This document shows positions 7,270 through 15,584 of a stretch of DNA of 17,867 nt, piece after piece. The stretch comes from an uncultured bacterium (GTDB taxonomy: Bacteria > Bacillota > Clostridia > Christensenellales > Pumilibacteraceae), in contig CATKFJ010000155.1 of the NCBI GenBank assembly GCA_949747725.1, positions 1 to 17,867 on the forward strand, written 5' to 3'. Below the pieces are notes generated by a model. The model had not been told where the DNA came from. It did not search any database and was given only the letters and a program-made list of their open reading frames with translations. The translations under genes and the position numbers were made by a program. The stretch's first letter is position 1. Each line of letters starts with the position of its first letter.

Positions 7270-9332
7270 TGAACGAACGCTTGGATAAATTCAAAAATAA
7301 ACTTAAAACGAACGCCTTGGCATTCTGCAAATGGGCGCAACGCTTTTTTAAAGAGAACTACCTTATGTTCGGCTACATAGCCGCAAGCCTTATCATAGAG
7401 CTTACGGGTGTAGCCGTTACGTCGGGCAAGTTTTACATGACCGAGCCTTGGCTTTTCTTCACGTTTATAGCTATAGTTTGCCTTATTTCGCAATATCTGC
7501 CGGGGCATAGATCGCGTTATGTGCTTTTTCTCGCGGCGCTGCTCGGCAACTTCGCGTTAGACCTGATATTCATTATAGTGTTCGACAGTACGGGCGGTAC
7601 GGTATTCGACTATGCCATGCTCAAACTGCGCAACGACGCCATAACGATAGTAGAAACCCTGCCTTTCGATTTTGCGTACGTGTTTGTATCGGTGATAGTC
7701 ATTACTATGTATGCGACTTTCGGATTTATGCTTACAAAGCGCATACAAAAACCGAATGTTTCCGTGTCGGCAAAGATAACGACTGCCGCGCTCTGCGTTA
7801 TTGCGCTCGGCAGCAATGCCATGCTTGCGTACTTCGGAAATTTTAAAAACGACTCCAACGATCTTAATTACATGCTCGATCAAACGGAAACCGGCACATA
7901 TTCCAACAAAGGCATAATCGGCAATCTCTACAACGAATTAGTTCGCGGACTGTGGTTTTCCGATATAGACGTCGGCGACATATCGGAACTGCACGACTTT
8001 ATTTATGCGTCCATAACCGAGCCTACGGAATACTTCGGGCGCGCAAGCGACTATAACGTGGTGACCGTCCTGTGCGAAAGCTTCGAATGGTTCACTTTCC
8101 TTTACGACGCGCAACGCTATCCCAACGGCTACGCGCGGCAAACGCTCGAAAGCGTTACGCGAGAGCACGACGCGCAAAAGATAATAGCAGATCTTCACAC
8201 GCTCTATCCCAATCTGTACAGATTTTACGAAAGCCAATCGACCGTCATACTGAACAATTCGTACTCGCTCGAAAAGACGGATATTTCGGAGAACAAAACC
8301 ATAATAGGCAATTATCCGCTGTTTGAATATATAAACTATGCGTATCCCGAAAACACTCTTCCGTACAGCCTGCCCAACATAATGCGCAATATGTTCGAAG
8401 TGGAAAGCAATTCGTTCCATAACGGTTACAAAACGTTCTACAACCGCAATATCCATCACGAAAATGCTCTCGGCTTTAAAAGCTATACGGCTGCCGAAGA
8501 TATGAATTTCGACGGCGACGATACCGGCGTAGGCGAACGCAATCTCGATTCCATAATGTTCGATACTTGCAAAGACCGGATGTTCCCTACGGACCGTCGA
8601 TTCAATACTTACATCACCACTATAACGCAGCACGGTCAGTACGCGGAACGCGACAACTTGCAAGAATACTACGACAAGCTCGACGCGCTCGAAATTCTTC
8701 CGTACGACGAGAATGACGAGGACGCCAATGCGCTCAGATACTACTGCGCCGCGGGTATGGACTTCGACAAAGCGATCGGGATAATGCTCGACTATCTCGA
8801 CGCCAACGACCTTGCCGATAAAACGCTTATAACTCTATTCGGCGATCATAACGTGTACTACCAAGGCGTCAGCAATTACGTGAAGAACATCACCGGCACG
8901 TCCGCGCCCAATTACTGCGAACTGTACAGAGTACCCGTAATGATAAAGGTGGGAAACCAAAGCTTGGGCAACCCCGTAATAAACAAGTTCACTTGCGTTG
9001 CCGACATATACCCCACTATCCTCGACTTGCTCGGCGTTACGACTTTCTCCAACCTCAACTACGGCGTGAGCGCGTTTAATACCAAGAGTTCTTCTATTCT
9101 GTATTCTCGCGCATACAATAAATTCCTTACAGACAAGATATATTTCAATTCGCTCAGCAATATCCTTTACAAGTCGGCAGACGTCGACGAGAAATATATT
9201 TCCGATATCCAAAAAACCGCTTCGGAGCTTCTCGAAAAGATATCGCACGTAAACCGCATATTCGCAAGCGATTTCTTTAAAGGCGATAACGAGGCGGAAT
9301 TCTATGCTCGGCTTACAGCCGCGCAATTATGA
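7269..9332 (+). CDS. LtaS-like sulfatase / phosphoglycerol transferase
   Basis: A 687-residue membrane enzyme with the architecture of lipoteichoic acid synthase: about five N-terminal helices (near 32-52, 58-77, 83-105, 130-155, 170-186), then an extracellular alkaline-phosphatase-superfamily domain. LtaS moves glycerol phosphate from phosphatidylglycerol to a growing chain through a phospho-threonine. Matching metal and catalytic positions are seen: Glu270 in VLCESFEWF, the likely nucleophile Thr337 in SLEKTDISE, His455 in TQHGQY, and Asp526-His527 in GDHN. The region around the nucleophile is diverged from LtaS (family GKTSDSEF), so substrate and product are uncertain; it could polymerise LTA, decorate a glycan or add phosphoglycerol to another lipid. 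The start at 7269 overlaps the stop of the preceding gene; a longer reading from 7083 would run through that gene and is rejected. It overlaps the ClC gene by 29 bases. Confidence 0.87.
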   Translation: MNERLDKFKNKLKTNALAFCKWAQRFFKENYLMFGYIAASLIIELTGVAVTSGKFYMTEPWLFFTFIAIVCLISQYLPGHRSRYVLFLAALLGNFALDLIFIIVFDSTGGTVFDYAMLKLRNDAITIVETLPFDFAYVFVSVIVITMYATFGFMLTKRIQKPNVSVSAKITTAALCVIALGSNAMLAYFGNFKNDSNDLNYMLDQTETGTYSNKGIIGNLYNELVRGLWFSDIDVGDISELHDFIYASITEPTEYFGRASDYNVVTVLCESFEWFTFLYDAQRYPNGYARQTLESVTREHDAQKIIADLHTLYPNLYRFYESQSTVILNNSYSLEKTDISENKTIIGNYPLFEYINYAYPENTLPYSLPNIMRNMFEVESNSFHNGYKTFYNRNIHHENALGFKSYTAAEDMNFDGDDTGVGERNLDSIMFDTCKDRMFPTDRRFNTYITTITQHGQYAERDNLQEYYDKLDALEILPYDENDEDANALRYYCAAGMDFDKAIGIMLDYLDANDLADKTLITLFGDHNVYYQGVSNYVKNITGTSAPNYCELYRVPVMIKVGNQSLGNPVINKFTCVADIYPTILDLLGVTTFSNLNYGVSAFNTKSSSILYSRAYNKFLTDKIYFNSLSNILYKSADVDEKYISDIQKTASELLEKISHVNRIFASDFFKGDNEAEFYARLTAAQL

Positions 9333-10992
9333 TCGCTATCGACGCGATAAAAAATTCATGACTGAAAAATCGAGCAAAATTTACAATACCGTACGACCGT
9401 TCATATACGGCTGCATTACGGGAGTTGTCTGCGGAGCGGTGTTATCGCTGTTTTTGACGTGCGCAAAAGTAACGACGTCGTTTGCGTTCGGCATGTATTC
9501 GAGCGCGGATACGCCGCTTACCGTAGTTTGCATAATCATGCTCGCTCTTTTATGTTGCCTGTTGACCGCAGTCATACAAACGCTCAATCCGCCGTGCCGC
9601 GGCAGCGGAATTCCGCTTGCCGAGGGGTATGCGCGCGGAATGTTGCGCGTTAAATGGCTGAGCACGGCAGCGGCGATGATCGCAGGAAGTCTTTTGGCAT
9701 TCGTAAGCGGCATGCCCGTCGGCAGCGAAGGTCCGTCCGTGTGTATAGGCGGTCTTATCGGCGACGGTATCGGTAAAGGCGTCGGCAGAAAAAAGAACAA
9801 TACGGAACTGCGGCGATACTTAATAACGGGCGGCGCAAGCGCAGGTTTCGCCGTTGCGTTTAATGCGCCGCTTACGGGAGTGACGTTCGCGCTCGAGGAA
9901 ACGCACCGCCGCTTCTCGCCGGGCATACTGTTAGCGGCGTTTTCGACGATCGTTCCGGCAATACTGACTTCTCAGCTTATATTCTGGGCGCTCGGGCACA
10001 ACGAATATTTATACGGAATAGGTATCCGATCGGGCGCCGCCGCGCTCTCCTACCTTTCGCAATCCGATTACGGTTCCGTTGCCGATTTCTTTACCGCATG
10101 CGGCATTGCGGCAGTGTGCGGCGTGATAATTGCGCTGCTTGCAATAGCGTTCAATACATGCGTATTCGCACTAGGTAAGCTGTTCGGCAAAATAAAAAGT
10201 TCTGTATTGCGGCTTATGCCGGTATTTGTATTATCGGTAGTTTGCGGACTGTGCATAGGAACGACGGTAGGCAGCGGAGAGGTTACTCTCGAACACTCTT
10301 CGGTAAATACGGCGCTGTGGTTACTTTTCGTTCTATTAGCGTTACGATTTATACTTACGGTATGCGCCGGCGGCAGCGGCATGACGGGCGGACTGTTTCT
10401 CCCTATGCTCGCTATCGGCGGCATTGCCGGTACAATCATAACAAAGCTGTGTATAATGTGCGGCATGAACGACGCCTATGCGCCGAATACGATAATGCTG
10501 TGCATAGCCGCGTTCTTTGCCGCATCGGTACGAGCGCCTATAACAGCCATTGCATTGGCGTTGGAACTGACGGCAAGTTTTTCCAACCTTTTGCCTGTAA
10601 CGATCGCCGTTGCAATAGCGACGGCTATATCGGGGATATTACGCTCCGCACCGCTATACGAACGCTTAATGGAAAATTTACAGCGCGAGCAACATGTAAC
10701 AGCGTCCGTCGGCACGGTAACGCTGTGCGGCGCCGTAAGCGCATGCTCTACCGTATGCGGCAAACGCATACGCGACATATTGTGGCCGTACAATTCGCTC
10801 GTTACCGTTCTCATGCGCGGCAATACCGAAATAATCCCCGACGGCGAAACGATATTGCTCGAAGGCGACATATTGACGGTACGCGCCGAAAATACGGAAC
10901 CCGATCGATTTACCGAAGATATGCGCGAATATATAGATATACCTATACAAACGGAAATAAACAAAGCAACAAAAAACAGAGATCGAACTTAA
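9304..10992 (+). CDS. ClC-family chloride/proton antiporter with RCK_C tail
   Basis: A 562-residue integral membrane transporter of the ClC family. Selectivity-filter motifs are all present: GSGIP (100-104), GSEGPS (140-145) with the gating Glu142, and GGLFLP (362-367). Glu199 in FALEETHRRF matches the internal proton-path Glu203 of E. coli ClcA, so a Cl-/H+ exchanger is more likely than a passive channel. The filter is of the chloride type, not the fluoride (CLC-F) type. After the membrane domain a TrkA-C/RCK_C domain lies at about 484-548 (GKRIRDILWPYNSL to LLEGDILTV), which usually binds a small ligand and gates transport. The ATG at 9304 has GAGG 9 nt upstream and overlaps the sulfatase gene by 29 bases; an alternative ATG at 9358 lacks a ribosome site. 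The stop codon lies in the loop of the operon terminator. Confidence 0.93.
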   Translation: MLGLQPRNYDRYRRDKKFMTEKSSKIYNTVRPFIYGCITGVVCGAVLSLFLTCAKVTTSFAFGMYSSADTPLTVVCIIMLALLCCLLTAVIQTLNPPCRGSGIPLAEGYARGMLRVKWLSTAAAMIAGSLLAFVSGMPVGSEGPSVCIGGLIGDGIGKGVGRKKNNTELRRYLITGGASAGFAVAFNAPLTGVTFALEETHRRFSPGILLAAFSTIVPAILTSQLIFWALGHNEYLYGIGIRSGAAALSYLSQSDYGSVADFFTACGIAAVCGVIIALLAIAFNTCVFALGKLFGKIKSSVLRLMPVFVLSVVCGLCIGTTVGSGEVTLEHSSVNTALWLLFVLLALRFILTVCAGGSGMTGGLFLPMLAIGGIAGTIITKLCIMCGMNDAYAPNTIMLCIAAFFAASVRAPITAIALALELTASFSNLLPVTIAVAIATAISGILRSAPLYERLMENLQREQHVTASVGTVTLCGAVSACSTVCGKRIRDILWPYNSLVTVLMRGNTEIIPDGETILLEGDILTVRAENTEPDRFTEDMREYIDIPIQTEINKATKNRDRT

Positions 10993-11009
10993 TCGATCTC
11001 TGTTTTTTT
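10971..11009. terminator. Bidirectional intrinsic terminator between convergent genes
   Basis: An almost perfect hairpin: arms 10971-10986 and 10993-11008, with core CAGAGATCGA pairing with TCGATCTCTG and flanking A6 and T7 tracts that also pair. The loop is ACTTAA. Uridine runs exist on both strands, so it can stop the ClC operon on the plus strand and the small membrane-protein gene on the minus strand. The ClC stop codon TAA occupies the loop (10990-10992). Confidence 0.93.
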
Positions 11010-11030
11010 GTCGTGCAATATAAAATATAA

Positions 11031-11591
11031 TTATTTGTTAAATACTTTCAGCGTCGACAGACCGCCGGCAACCGCGGCAACAAGACCGCCGATAAAGCCG
11101 AGCCAAACACCCGCGCCCGCCGAGTACGGTTTAACCTCGAGGTCTTTGCCCAAAAAATTGCCGATATCGCCGGCTATTTTGTTTAATTCGTCATAATAGC
11201 TGTTGAAATCGCTTGCAAGGACCAAGCCGGCAACAAGTATAAGTATTGCGCCTATAAGCGTGACTGCCGCACCGATCATACGGATAAGTTTGATGTCTTT
11301 TTTAAGAGCTATGCGAAGGACTGCGTCCAAAACAAGTATAGCGGCGCCGACAAGCGTTACCACAAACGCGATGATACCGAAAGTCGGTTGCGGAAGATTG
11401 GTTTCGAGAGCGTTGTTGGCTTCCTTAAGCGTTTCCCACGATTCGTCGAACAGCGTGATCGTTTCGGTTCTGCCTGCAAGCGCCATATTGATATTGCCGA
11501 TGCACATACCGACAACTACAAGCACGAGCCCTACGAGCATGAGCGCCGCAAAAATCCAGCCGAATAAATTAGTCTTTTTCTTGCTTCCCAT
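11031..11591 (-). CDS. Four-helix membrane protein, unknown function
   Basis: Not recognised. A 186-residue protein with a basic start (MGSKKKTNLF) and four hydrophobic helices at about 11-32, 70-93, 103-127 and 158-180. Helices 1-2 and 3-4 are joined by polar loops of about 35 and 30 residues, the first rich in Glu/Thr (RTETITLFDESWETLKE), the second in Asp/Lys. The layout resembles other small four-helix membrane proteins of Firmicutes, with no catalytic motif. The ATG at 11591 has a strong GGAGGT site 5 nt upstream, and a near-perfect promoter lies at 11627-11655, so it is probably expressed alone and well. It ends at the bidirectional terminator shared with the ClC operon. Confidence 0.8.
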   Translation of the reverse strand: MGSKKKTNLFGWIFAALMLVGLVLVVVGMCIGNINMALAGRTETITLFDESWETLKEANNALETNLPQPTFGIIAFVVTLVGAAILVLDAVLRIALKKDIKLIRMIGAAVTLIGAILILVAGLVLASDFNSYYDELNKIAGDIGNFLGKDLEVKPYSAGAGVWLGFIGGLVAAVAGGLSTLKVFNK

Positions 11592-11626
11592 TGTTACCTC
11601 CGAGGGATAATATTATTGATACGCAT

Positions 11627-11655
11627 ATAATACCACACATGTTTCACCGTGTCAA
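11627..11655 (-). promoter_or_regulatory. Sigma-A promoter of the four-helix membrane protein gene
   Basis: Minus strand: perfect -35 TTGACA (11655-11650), 17-nt spacer, -10 TATTAT (11632-11627) with extended TGG directly upstream. Predicted start near 11620 gives a leader of about 30 nt carrying GGAGGT. Confidence 0.85.
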
Positions 11656-11735
11656 GATTTTATGAAGATTATAATTTTTACACTTTCACAAATTTGTCTA
11701 AAATCCGTAAATTTTCCACATCGTTTTTACGCACG

Positions 11736-11763
11736 AAAAAAGGACGGCGTACCGTCCTTTTTT
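11736..11763 (-). terminator. Intrinsic terminator after the amylase gene
   Basis: Hairpin of A6-GGACGG, loop CGTA, CCGTCC-T6: a 12-bp stem (11736-11747 with 11752-11763) and 4-nt loop. It lies 17 bases past the amylase stop on the minus strand, with a T run that becomes the U tract. Symmetry would allow action on both strands. The same GGACGG/CCGTCC stem recurs in the terminator at 15585-15608. Confidence 0.92.
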
Positions 11764-11780
11764 AAGTTATTACCGTAATA

Positions 11781-14567
11781 TTACAGCGATTTGATTGCAA
11801 CGCCCATTTGCGTACCGTTAGCCGTGCCGTTATAAGCAAGCAACGCGCCGCTTGTATTAACGCTGCCGCCGGCAACGAACGTTACCTCCACACCGCCTTT
11901 GGAGCCTTGAACTCGATACGTTACCGTTCCGCCGCTTTCATTGGTGACGGTGACCGTACCCATATTAAGACCTTTTTCCTTGCGTATCTGCGCAAGCTTT
12001 TGCGTAAAGCTCCACAACGAATTTTGATCGGCTTTTTGCTCGGCAACGCTCTTGAGCGTGGAAGACGCGTTAAAGCCGGTAAGCTCGCACTTGTACGTAT
12101 TGTAGCCTATGCTGTACGACGCATTACCCGTCGCCTCCCACTTCATGGGCTGACGGAATATTCTGTCCTCGTGATCGGCGCTTGCGGTAGACGATGTAGA
12201 ACCCGTGTCGAGCGTATACTGCATGACGCCCGACATGCCTATTTCGTCACCGTAGTACAACCAAGTGATACCGGGTTGAGTGAACAGCGACGCATAGTAC
12301 AGTCTCAGCAGCGTTTCCGTATTGGAGAAATATGTCGGGTCGAGCGTACCTGTACCGGGATGCGGCGTATTTAAAAGTTGATTGTTTTTGTCGTAAATCG
12401 GATCGACGGGTTTACCGTCTACGGTGCCGTTGGTATACGTAGGTTTATAAACCTCGTCCGTGCCGTTAGTAGTAGTGAACAGTCTGTCGCGCGCACGCGA
12501 TAAGTCGTGATTTGATGTGAACACGCCGCCGACGTAATTGGGGTTGTATTTATCGTAATGCGTCTTTCCGCGGGTATAGAACGATATAACTCTTGATATC
12601 CAAGTCTTGTCTCCGCCTGCTCCCGACGCGCCCACAAGACCGCGCGAAACGTTATAATACTGACTGAAGTCGAACTGCGAATCTATGCCCTGTGCAAACG
12701 GCGCGACGCGCTCGTCCCAACCGTCGAGGTTTTCGCCGACAACAAACGCATTGGGATATTTGGACTTGAGTCTGTAATTGAATTCGCGGTAGAAGTTGAA
12801 ATTACGCTTTGCGTCGTACGCGAATCTGATATCGTCGTCGTTTACATAACCGTAATCTTTCTTGCCTGATGCAAACGCGCCGCCCGGGCTTACGGTATTG
12901 CCCTTGCCCTCGACTTCGTTTACCATGTATATGTGCTTTACGGCGTCAAGACGGAAACCGTCAAGCCCGTACTTCATCCATTCGAAACACACATCTAGAA
13001 TGGCGTCGCGGACGGGCTGATAATCGTAGTTGAGTTCGGGCATAGAACTGCCGAACGACGAATAGTAGTAATAGTTGTACGCGTCCTTATGCCAATGCGA
13101 CGCCAAACCTGTCGCTTCCGCCTCATCCTTACTCATGCCGTTGGCGGCGTCTTTGGCAAGAATGGCGTTGTATTGCGTTTCGTTTATCCATGTATAGAAC
13201 TGACGGTAATCTATCTCGGTGCCGTCCGCCGCTTTTTCCTTTATTAGATTTTGCGATTTTACATACCACGTATTGGCTTGCGACGTATGGTTGAGAACGA
13301 AGTCCATAACGATCTTCATTCCTTTATCGTGCGCTTTATCCACAAGTTCGCGGTAGTCCGCGGCGGTGCCGAATTTTTTATCGACCGAGAAATAATCGTC
13401 GATGTCGTACCCGTGATAGTTGGTAGACGTTTGGAAAGGCGTCAACCACAACACGTCGATATTAAGGCTTTTAAGGTAATCTAACTCTTCTATAATGCCG
13501 CGAAGGTCGCCCATACCGTCGCCGTTGCTGTCCTTGAACGACGCTATGAATATCTGATAGCCCGTGCCTACGTTGTCATAGTCGGTAACGCGCTTATTCC
13601 AAACGCTGTACGTGGAAACCTTGGTGCTGTCTATAATCTTATCGCCGTTCGTTCTCGTAGTAGCCGAGCCTTTGGGAATGGAAAGATACGGATCGACGAC
13701 TTCTTCCGCCGTGAACTGCTTGGTGGGCGTGCCTACGCTACCCTGGCTTACAAACACGTGATAACTTCCGTCTGCGCGTTTATAATCTTCCAACGTCAAA
13801 TAATTGTTGCCGCCGTCGTTCGCCCAATAACCTTTGCCCAAACGCGTGCTTATCTGGAACAACTGCATGCCCACGTCGGTAACGGCTATATCGTTGTTTT
13901 TAATATAGTTTTCGGACAGACCCTTATGGACCTTATTGTCTGCGTCCCAACCGAAATCGTTATATGTATGATCGAGCAGTATATCGTAGACTGCGCCGCT
14001 AACGTCTATCCATGCGGCGTTAAACAGTCTGCCCTCGTTGTTCTTAGGCCACAACCACAAACCCCAATCGCCGTACGGCGTGGACTTGATGGCATTGTTG
14101 TAATCGGGCGCGCCCGTATTTTTTACGCTCTCTTCCGCTTGAACGTGATCGCCGCGTTTGTAATGTATATACAAATGCCCTGACTCGCTCCAAGTCGGTA
14201 TTTTGTTTTCGTATTCCTTGGCGGCTTCGCTGAGTTCGGCTTCCGTAACCCAATTCGCAAAAATAGTGATATTTGCGGTTATGGGCGTGTTTATGTCGAA
14301 CGATCTGCCGTCGGCATAGAACCAGCCCGATATGCCGTATCCCGTGTATCCGGTGACTATCGGAAATCCGTCGAGCGTGCCGCCGCTTACGACGTCGCGC
14401 GGCTCGGGATTGACCGCGCCGGCAGCGCGAGCATCGTCGCCTATGTCGAACGTGACGGTATATGTCCTACCGTTATTACCGTCGCCTCTGCCGTCCGTAT
14501 TGCATGCAATTAGAGGCAAAGCCAAAAAGACGCATAATAACAATATGATTATCTTTCTGAATTTCAT
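11781..14567 (-). CDS. Surface lipoprotein alpha-amylase/pullulanase-type GH13 enzyme with InlB repeat and CBM41
   Basis: A 928-residue exported glycoside hydrolase acting on starch- or glycogen-like alpha-glucans. Order of parts: lipoprotein signal with lipobox LIAC (Cys22); an InlB/Listeria-Bacteroides-type repeat at about 35-107 (from TYTVTFD to TIFANW); a CBM41/PUD-like alpha-glucan-binding domain at about 131-285 (LYIHYKRGD, then DWGLWLWPK); a GH13 barrel from about 335. GH13 residues are clear: DFVLNHT (422-428), nucleophile Asp541 in GFRLDAVKH, acid/base Glu612 in VVGENLDG, and Asp688 in TSNHD. KDSNGDGMGDLRG (345-357) is the calcium-associated loop of many bacterial amylases. The protein ends in a beta-rich domain. 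CBM41 favours a pullulanase-like or amylopullulanase activity, but bond specificity cannot be read from the motifs. The ATG at 14567 follows a GGAGGGG site; promoter and terminator flank it, so it is monocistronic. No transporter or regulator gene is adjacent. Confidence 0.92.
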   Translation of the reverse strand: MKFRKIIILLLCVFLALPLIACNTDGRGDGNNGRTYTVTFDIGDDARAAGAVNPEPRDVVSGGTLDGFPIVTGYTGYGISGWFYADGRSFDINTPITANITIFANWVTEAELSEAAKEYENKIPTWSESGHLYIHYKRGDHVQAEESVKNTGAPDYNNAIKSTPYGDWGLWLWPKNNEGRLFNAAWIDVSGAVYDILLDHTYNDFGWDADNKVHKGLSENYIKNNDIAVTDVGMQLFQISTRLGKGYWANDGGNNYLTLEDYKRADGSYHVFVSQGSVGTPTKQFTAEEVVDPYLSIPKGSATTRTNGDKIIDSTKVSTYSVWNKRVTDYDNVGTGYQIFIASFKDSNGDGMGDLRGIIEELDYLKSLNIDVLWLTPFQTSTNYHGYDIDDYFSVDKKFGTAADYRELVDKAHDKGMKIVMDFVLNHTSQANTWYVKSQNLIKEKAADGTEIDYRQFYTWINETQYNAILAKDAANGMSKDEAEATGLASHWHKDAYNYYYYSSFGSSMPELNYDYQPVRDAILDVCFEWMKYGLDGFRLDAVKHIYMVNEVEGKGNTVSPGGAFASGKKDYGYVNDDDIRFAYDAKRNFNFYREFNYRLKSKYPNAFVVGENLDGWDERVAPFAQGIDSQFDFSQYYNVSRGLVGASGAGGDKTWISRVISFYTRGKTHYDKYNPNYVGGVFTSNHDLSRARDRLFTTTNGTDEVYKPTYTNGTVDGKPVDPIYDKNNQLLNTPHPGTGTLDPTYFSNTETLLRLYYASLFTQPGITWLYYGDEIGMSGVMQYTLDTGSTSSTASADHEDRIFRQPMKWEATGNASYSIGYNTYKCELTGFNASSTLKSVAEQKADQNSLWSFTQKLAQIRKEKGLNMGTVTVTNESGGTVTYRVQGSKGGVEVTFVAGGSVNTSGALLAYNGTANGTQMGVAIKSL

Positions 14568-14606
14568 TTTTCCCCTCCGAAAAATATAAAATGACCGTGT
14601 ACGATA

Positions 14607-14636
14607 ATTATACTATATACGGTTGCATATTGTCAA
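14607..14636 (-). promoter_or_regulatory. Sigma-A promoter of the amylase gene
   Basis: Minus strand: perfect -35 TTGACA (14636-14631), 18-nt spacer, perfect -10 TATAAT (14612-14607). Predicted start near 14600, leader about 33 nt with GGAGGGG. No catabolite-repression (cre) box was recognised by eye. Confidence 0.85.
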
Positions 14637-14659
14637 TACTTTTAGGGTATTTACAAATT

Positions 14660-15535
14660 TTACTTATTCAACCACTCGTGAAGCACGCCCGTTTTCGCCG
14701 GCGCAAATACGCAAAAACCGTCTGCCGATCTAAGCGCGTGCGCGCATGCCGCGAACTTTTCCAAATCGGTAAAATATCCGAGAACCATGCCGCCCGAGCC
14801 TGTCATACACGTAACCGCGCCGTGCGACCGCAACAGCGACGCATTTCGTTCGATAGCCGACGACTGCATGACGGCAGGTCGGTACAAAGCGTTATCGAAA
14901 AATTCGAGCGCGCTGTTTTCTCCGTCGAGAAGCGCTGCGCACAGTTTATCCGTGTCCGTCGGACAGTAACTGCGTTCGGCGTAAAGCTTATCGAAATCGG
15001 CGTACGCTCGGGCTGTAAAAACGCTGTCCGACATCAGTCCGACGATAAACAACTGCAATTTGTTCTCTATAAAAAACATATCGTCGCCCGTGCCGCGCAC
15101 TCTTGCAAGACCGCCCGACAACATAAACGGAACGTCCGATCCGACCGACAGCGCAACTTTGCGCATATCCACGCCGCGTTCCGGAAGTTTATACAACACG
15201 TCGAGCGCGCGCAAAACAGCCGCGCCGTCCGCCGACGATCCGCCCAATCCGGCGCCGATAGGGATACCTTTTTCTATTTCTATATCCACTCCGCCTATAT
15301 TTTCCTTAACGGCGAGCGCCGCTCTTAACGCCGTATTGTCCTCGCCGATATCGGCGTTTAAAAATCTGACGTTTATTCTGTCGTCGTCGCGCTCGGTAAC
15401 GGTAACGGTATCGAATTTATCGAGCGACATCATTACGCTGTCTATCTCGTGCAATCCCGTAGTTGCGTCTTTGCCGACAATGTTCAGCGACAAATTAGCC
15501 TTTGCAAATGCTCTCAGTCTTAATTTTCTGTTCAT
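14660..15535 (-). CDS. ispE: 4-diphosphocytidyl-2-C-methyl-D-erythritol kinase (IspE)
   Basis: ATP-dependent kinase of the MEP isoprenoid pathway, phosphorylating the 2-hydroxyl of CDP-methylerythritol. The protein has 291 residues, usual for the family. GHMP-kinase motifs: AFAKANLSLNI (9-19) with catalytic Lys12, the ATP loop IPIGAGLGGSSADG (91-104), catalytic Asp134 in SVGSDVPFMLSGG, and the C-terminal GSGGMVLGYF. One oddity: the substrate-binding DGYH motif near residue 27 reads TGLH, so the Tyr that stacks on the cytosine in known enzymes is replaced by Leu while His29 remains. The ATG at 15535 agrees with the family N-terminus; no Shine-Dalgarno exists because the -10 box is 6 nt upstream, predicting a leaderless mRNA. 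No terminator is seen after the stop, so read-through into the amylase gene is possible. Confidence 0.94.
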   Translation of the reverse strand: MNRKLRLRAFAKANLSLNIVGKDATTGLHEIDSVMMSLDKFDTVTVTERDDDRINVRFLNADIGEDNTALRAALAVKENIGGVDIEIEKGIPIGAGLGGSSADGAAVLRALDVLYKLPERGVDMRKVALSVGSDVPFMLSGGLARVRGTGDDMFFIENKLQLFIVGLMSDSVFTARAYADFDKLYAERSYCPTDTDKLCAALLDGENSALEFFDNALYRPAVMQSSAIERNASLLRSHGAVTCMTGSGGMVLGYFTDLEKFAACAHALRSADGFCVFAPAKTGVLHEWLNK

Positions 15536-15541
15536 GCTGAA

Positions 15542-15570
15542 ATTATATCACCGATATAGATATATGTCAA
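15542..15570 (-). promoter_or_regulatory. Perfect-consensus sigma-A promoter of ispE, leaderless layout
   Basis: Minus strand: TTGACA (15570-15565), 17-nt spacer, TATAAT (15547-15542), with extended TGA before the -10. Both hexamers and the spacer are ideal. Six bases, TTCAGC, separate the -10 from the ATG at 15535, so the expected first transcribed base is the start codon itself. Confidence 0.9.
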
Positions 15571-15584
15571 TTTAATCCCAATCG

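Noticed and set aside
10242..11030. Plus-strand open frame of about 260 codons within the ClC gene
   Set aside because: Out-of-frame shadow of the ClC gene with extreme Arg/His/Tyr content; it also runs through the operon terminator.
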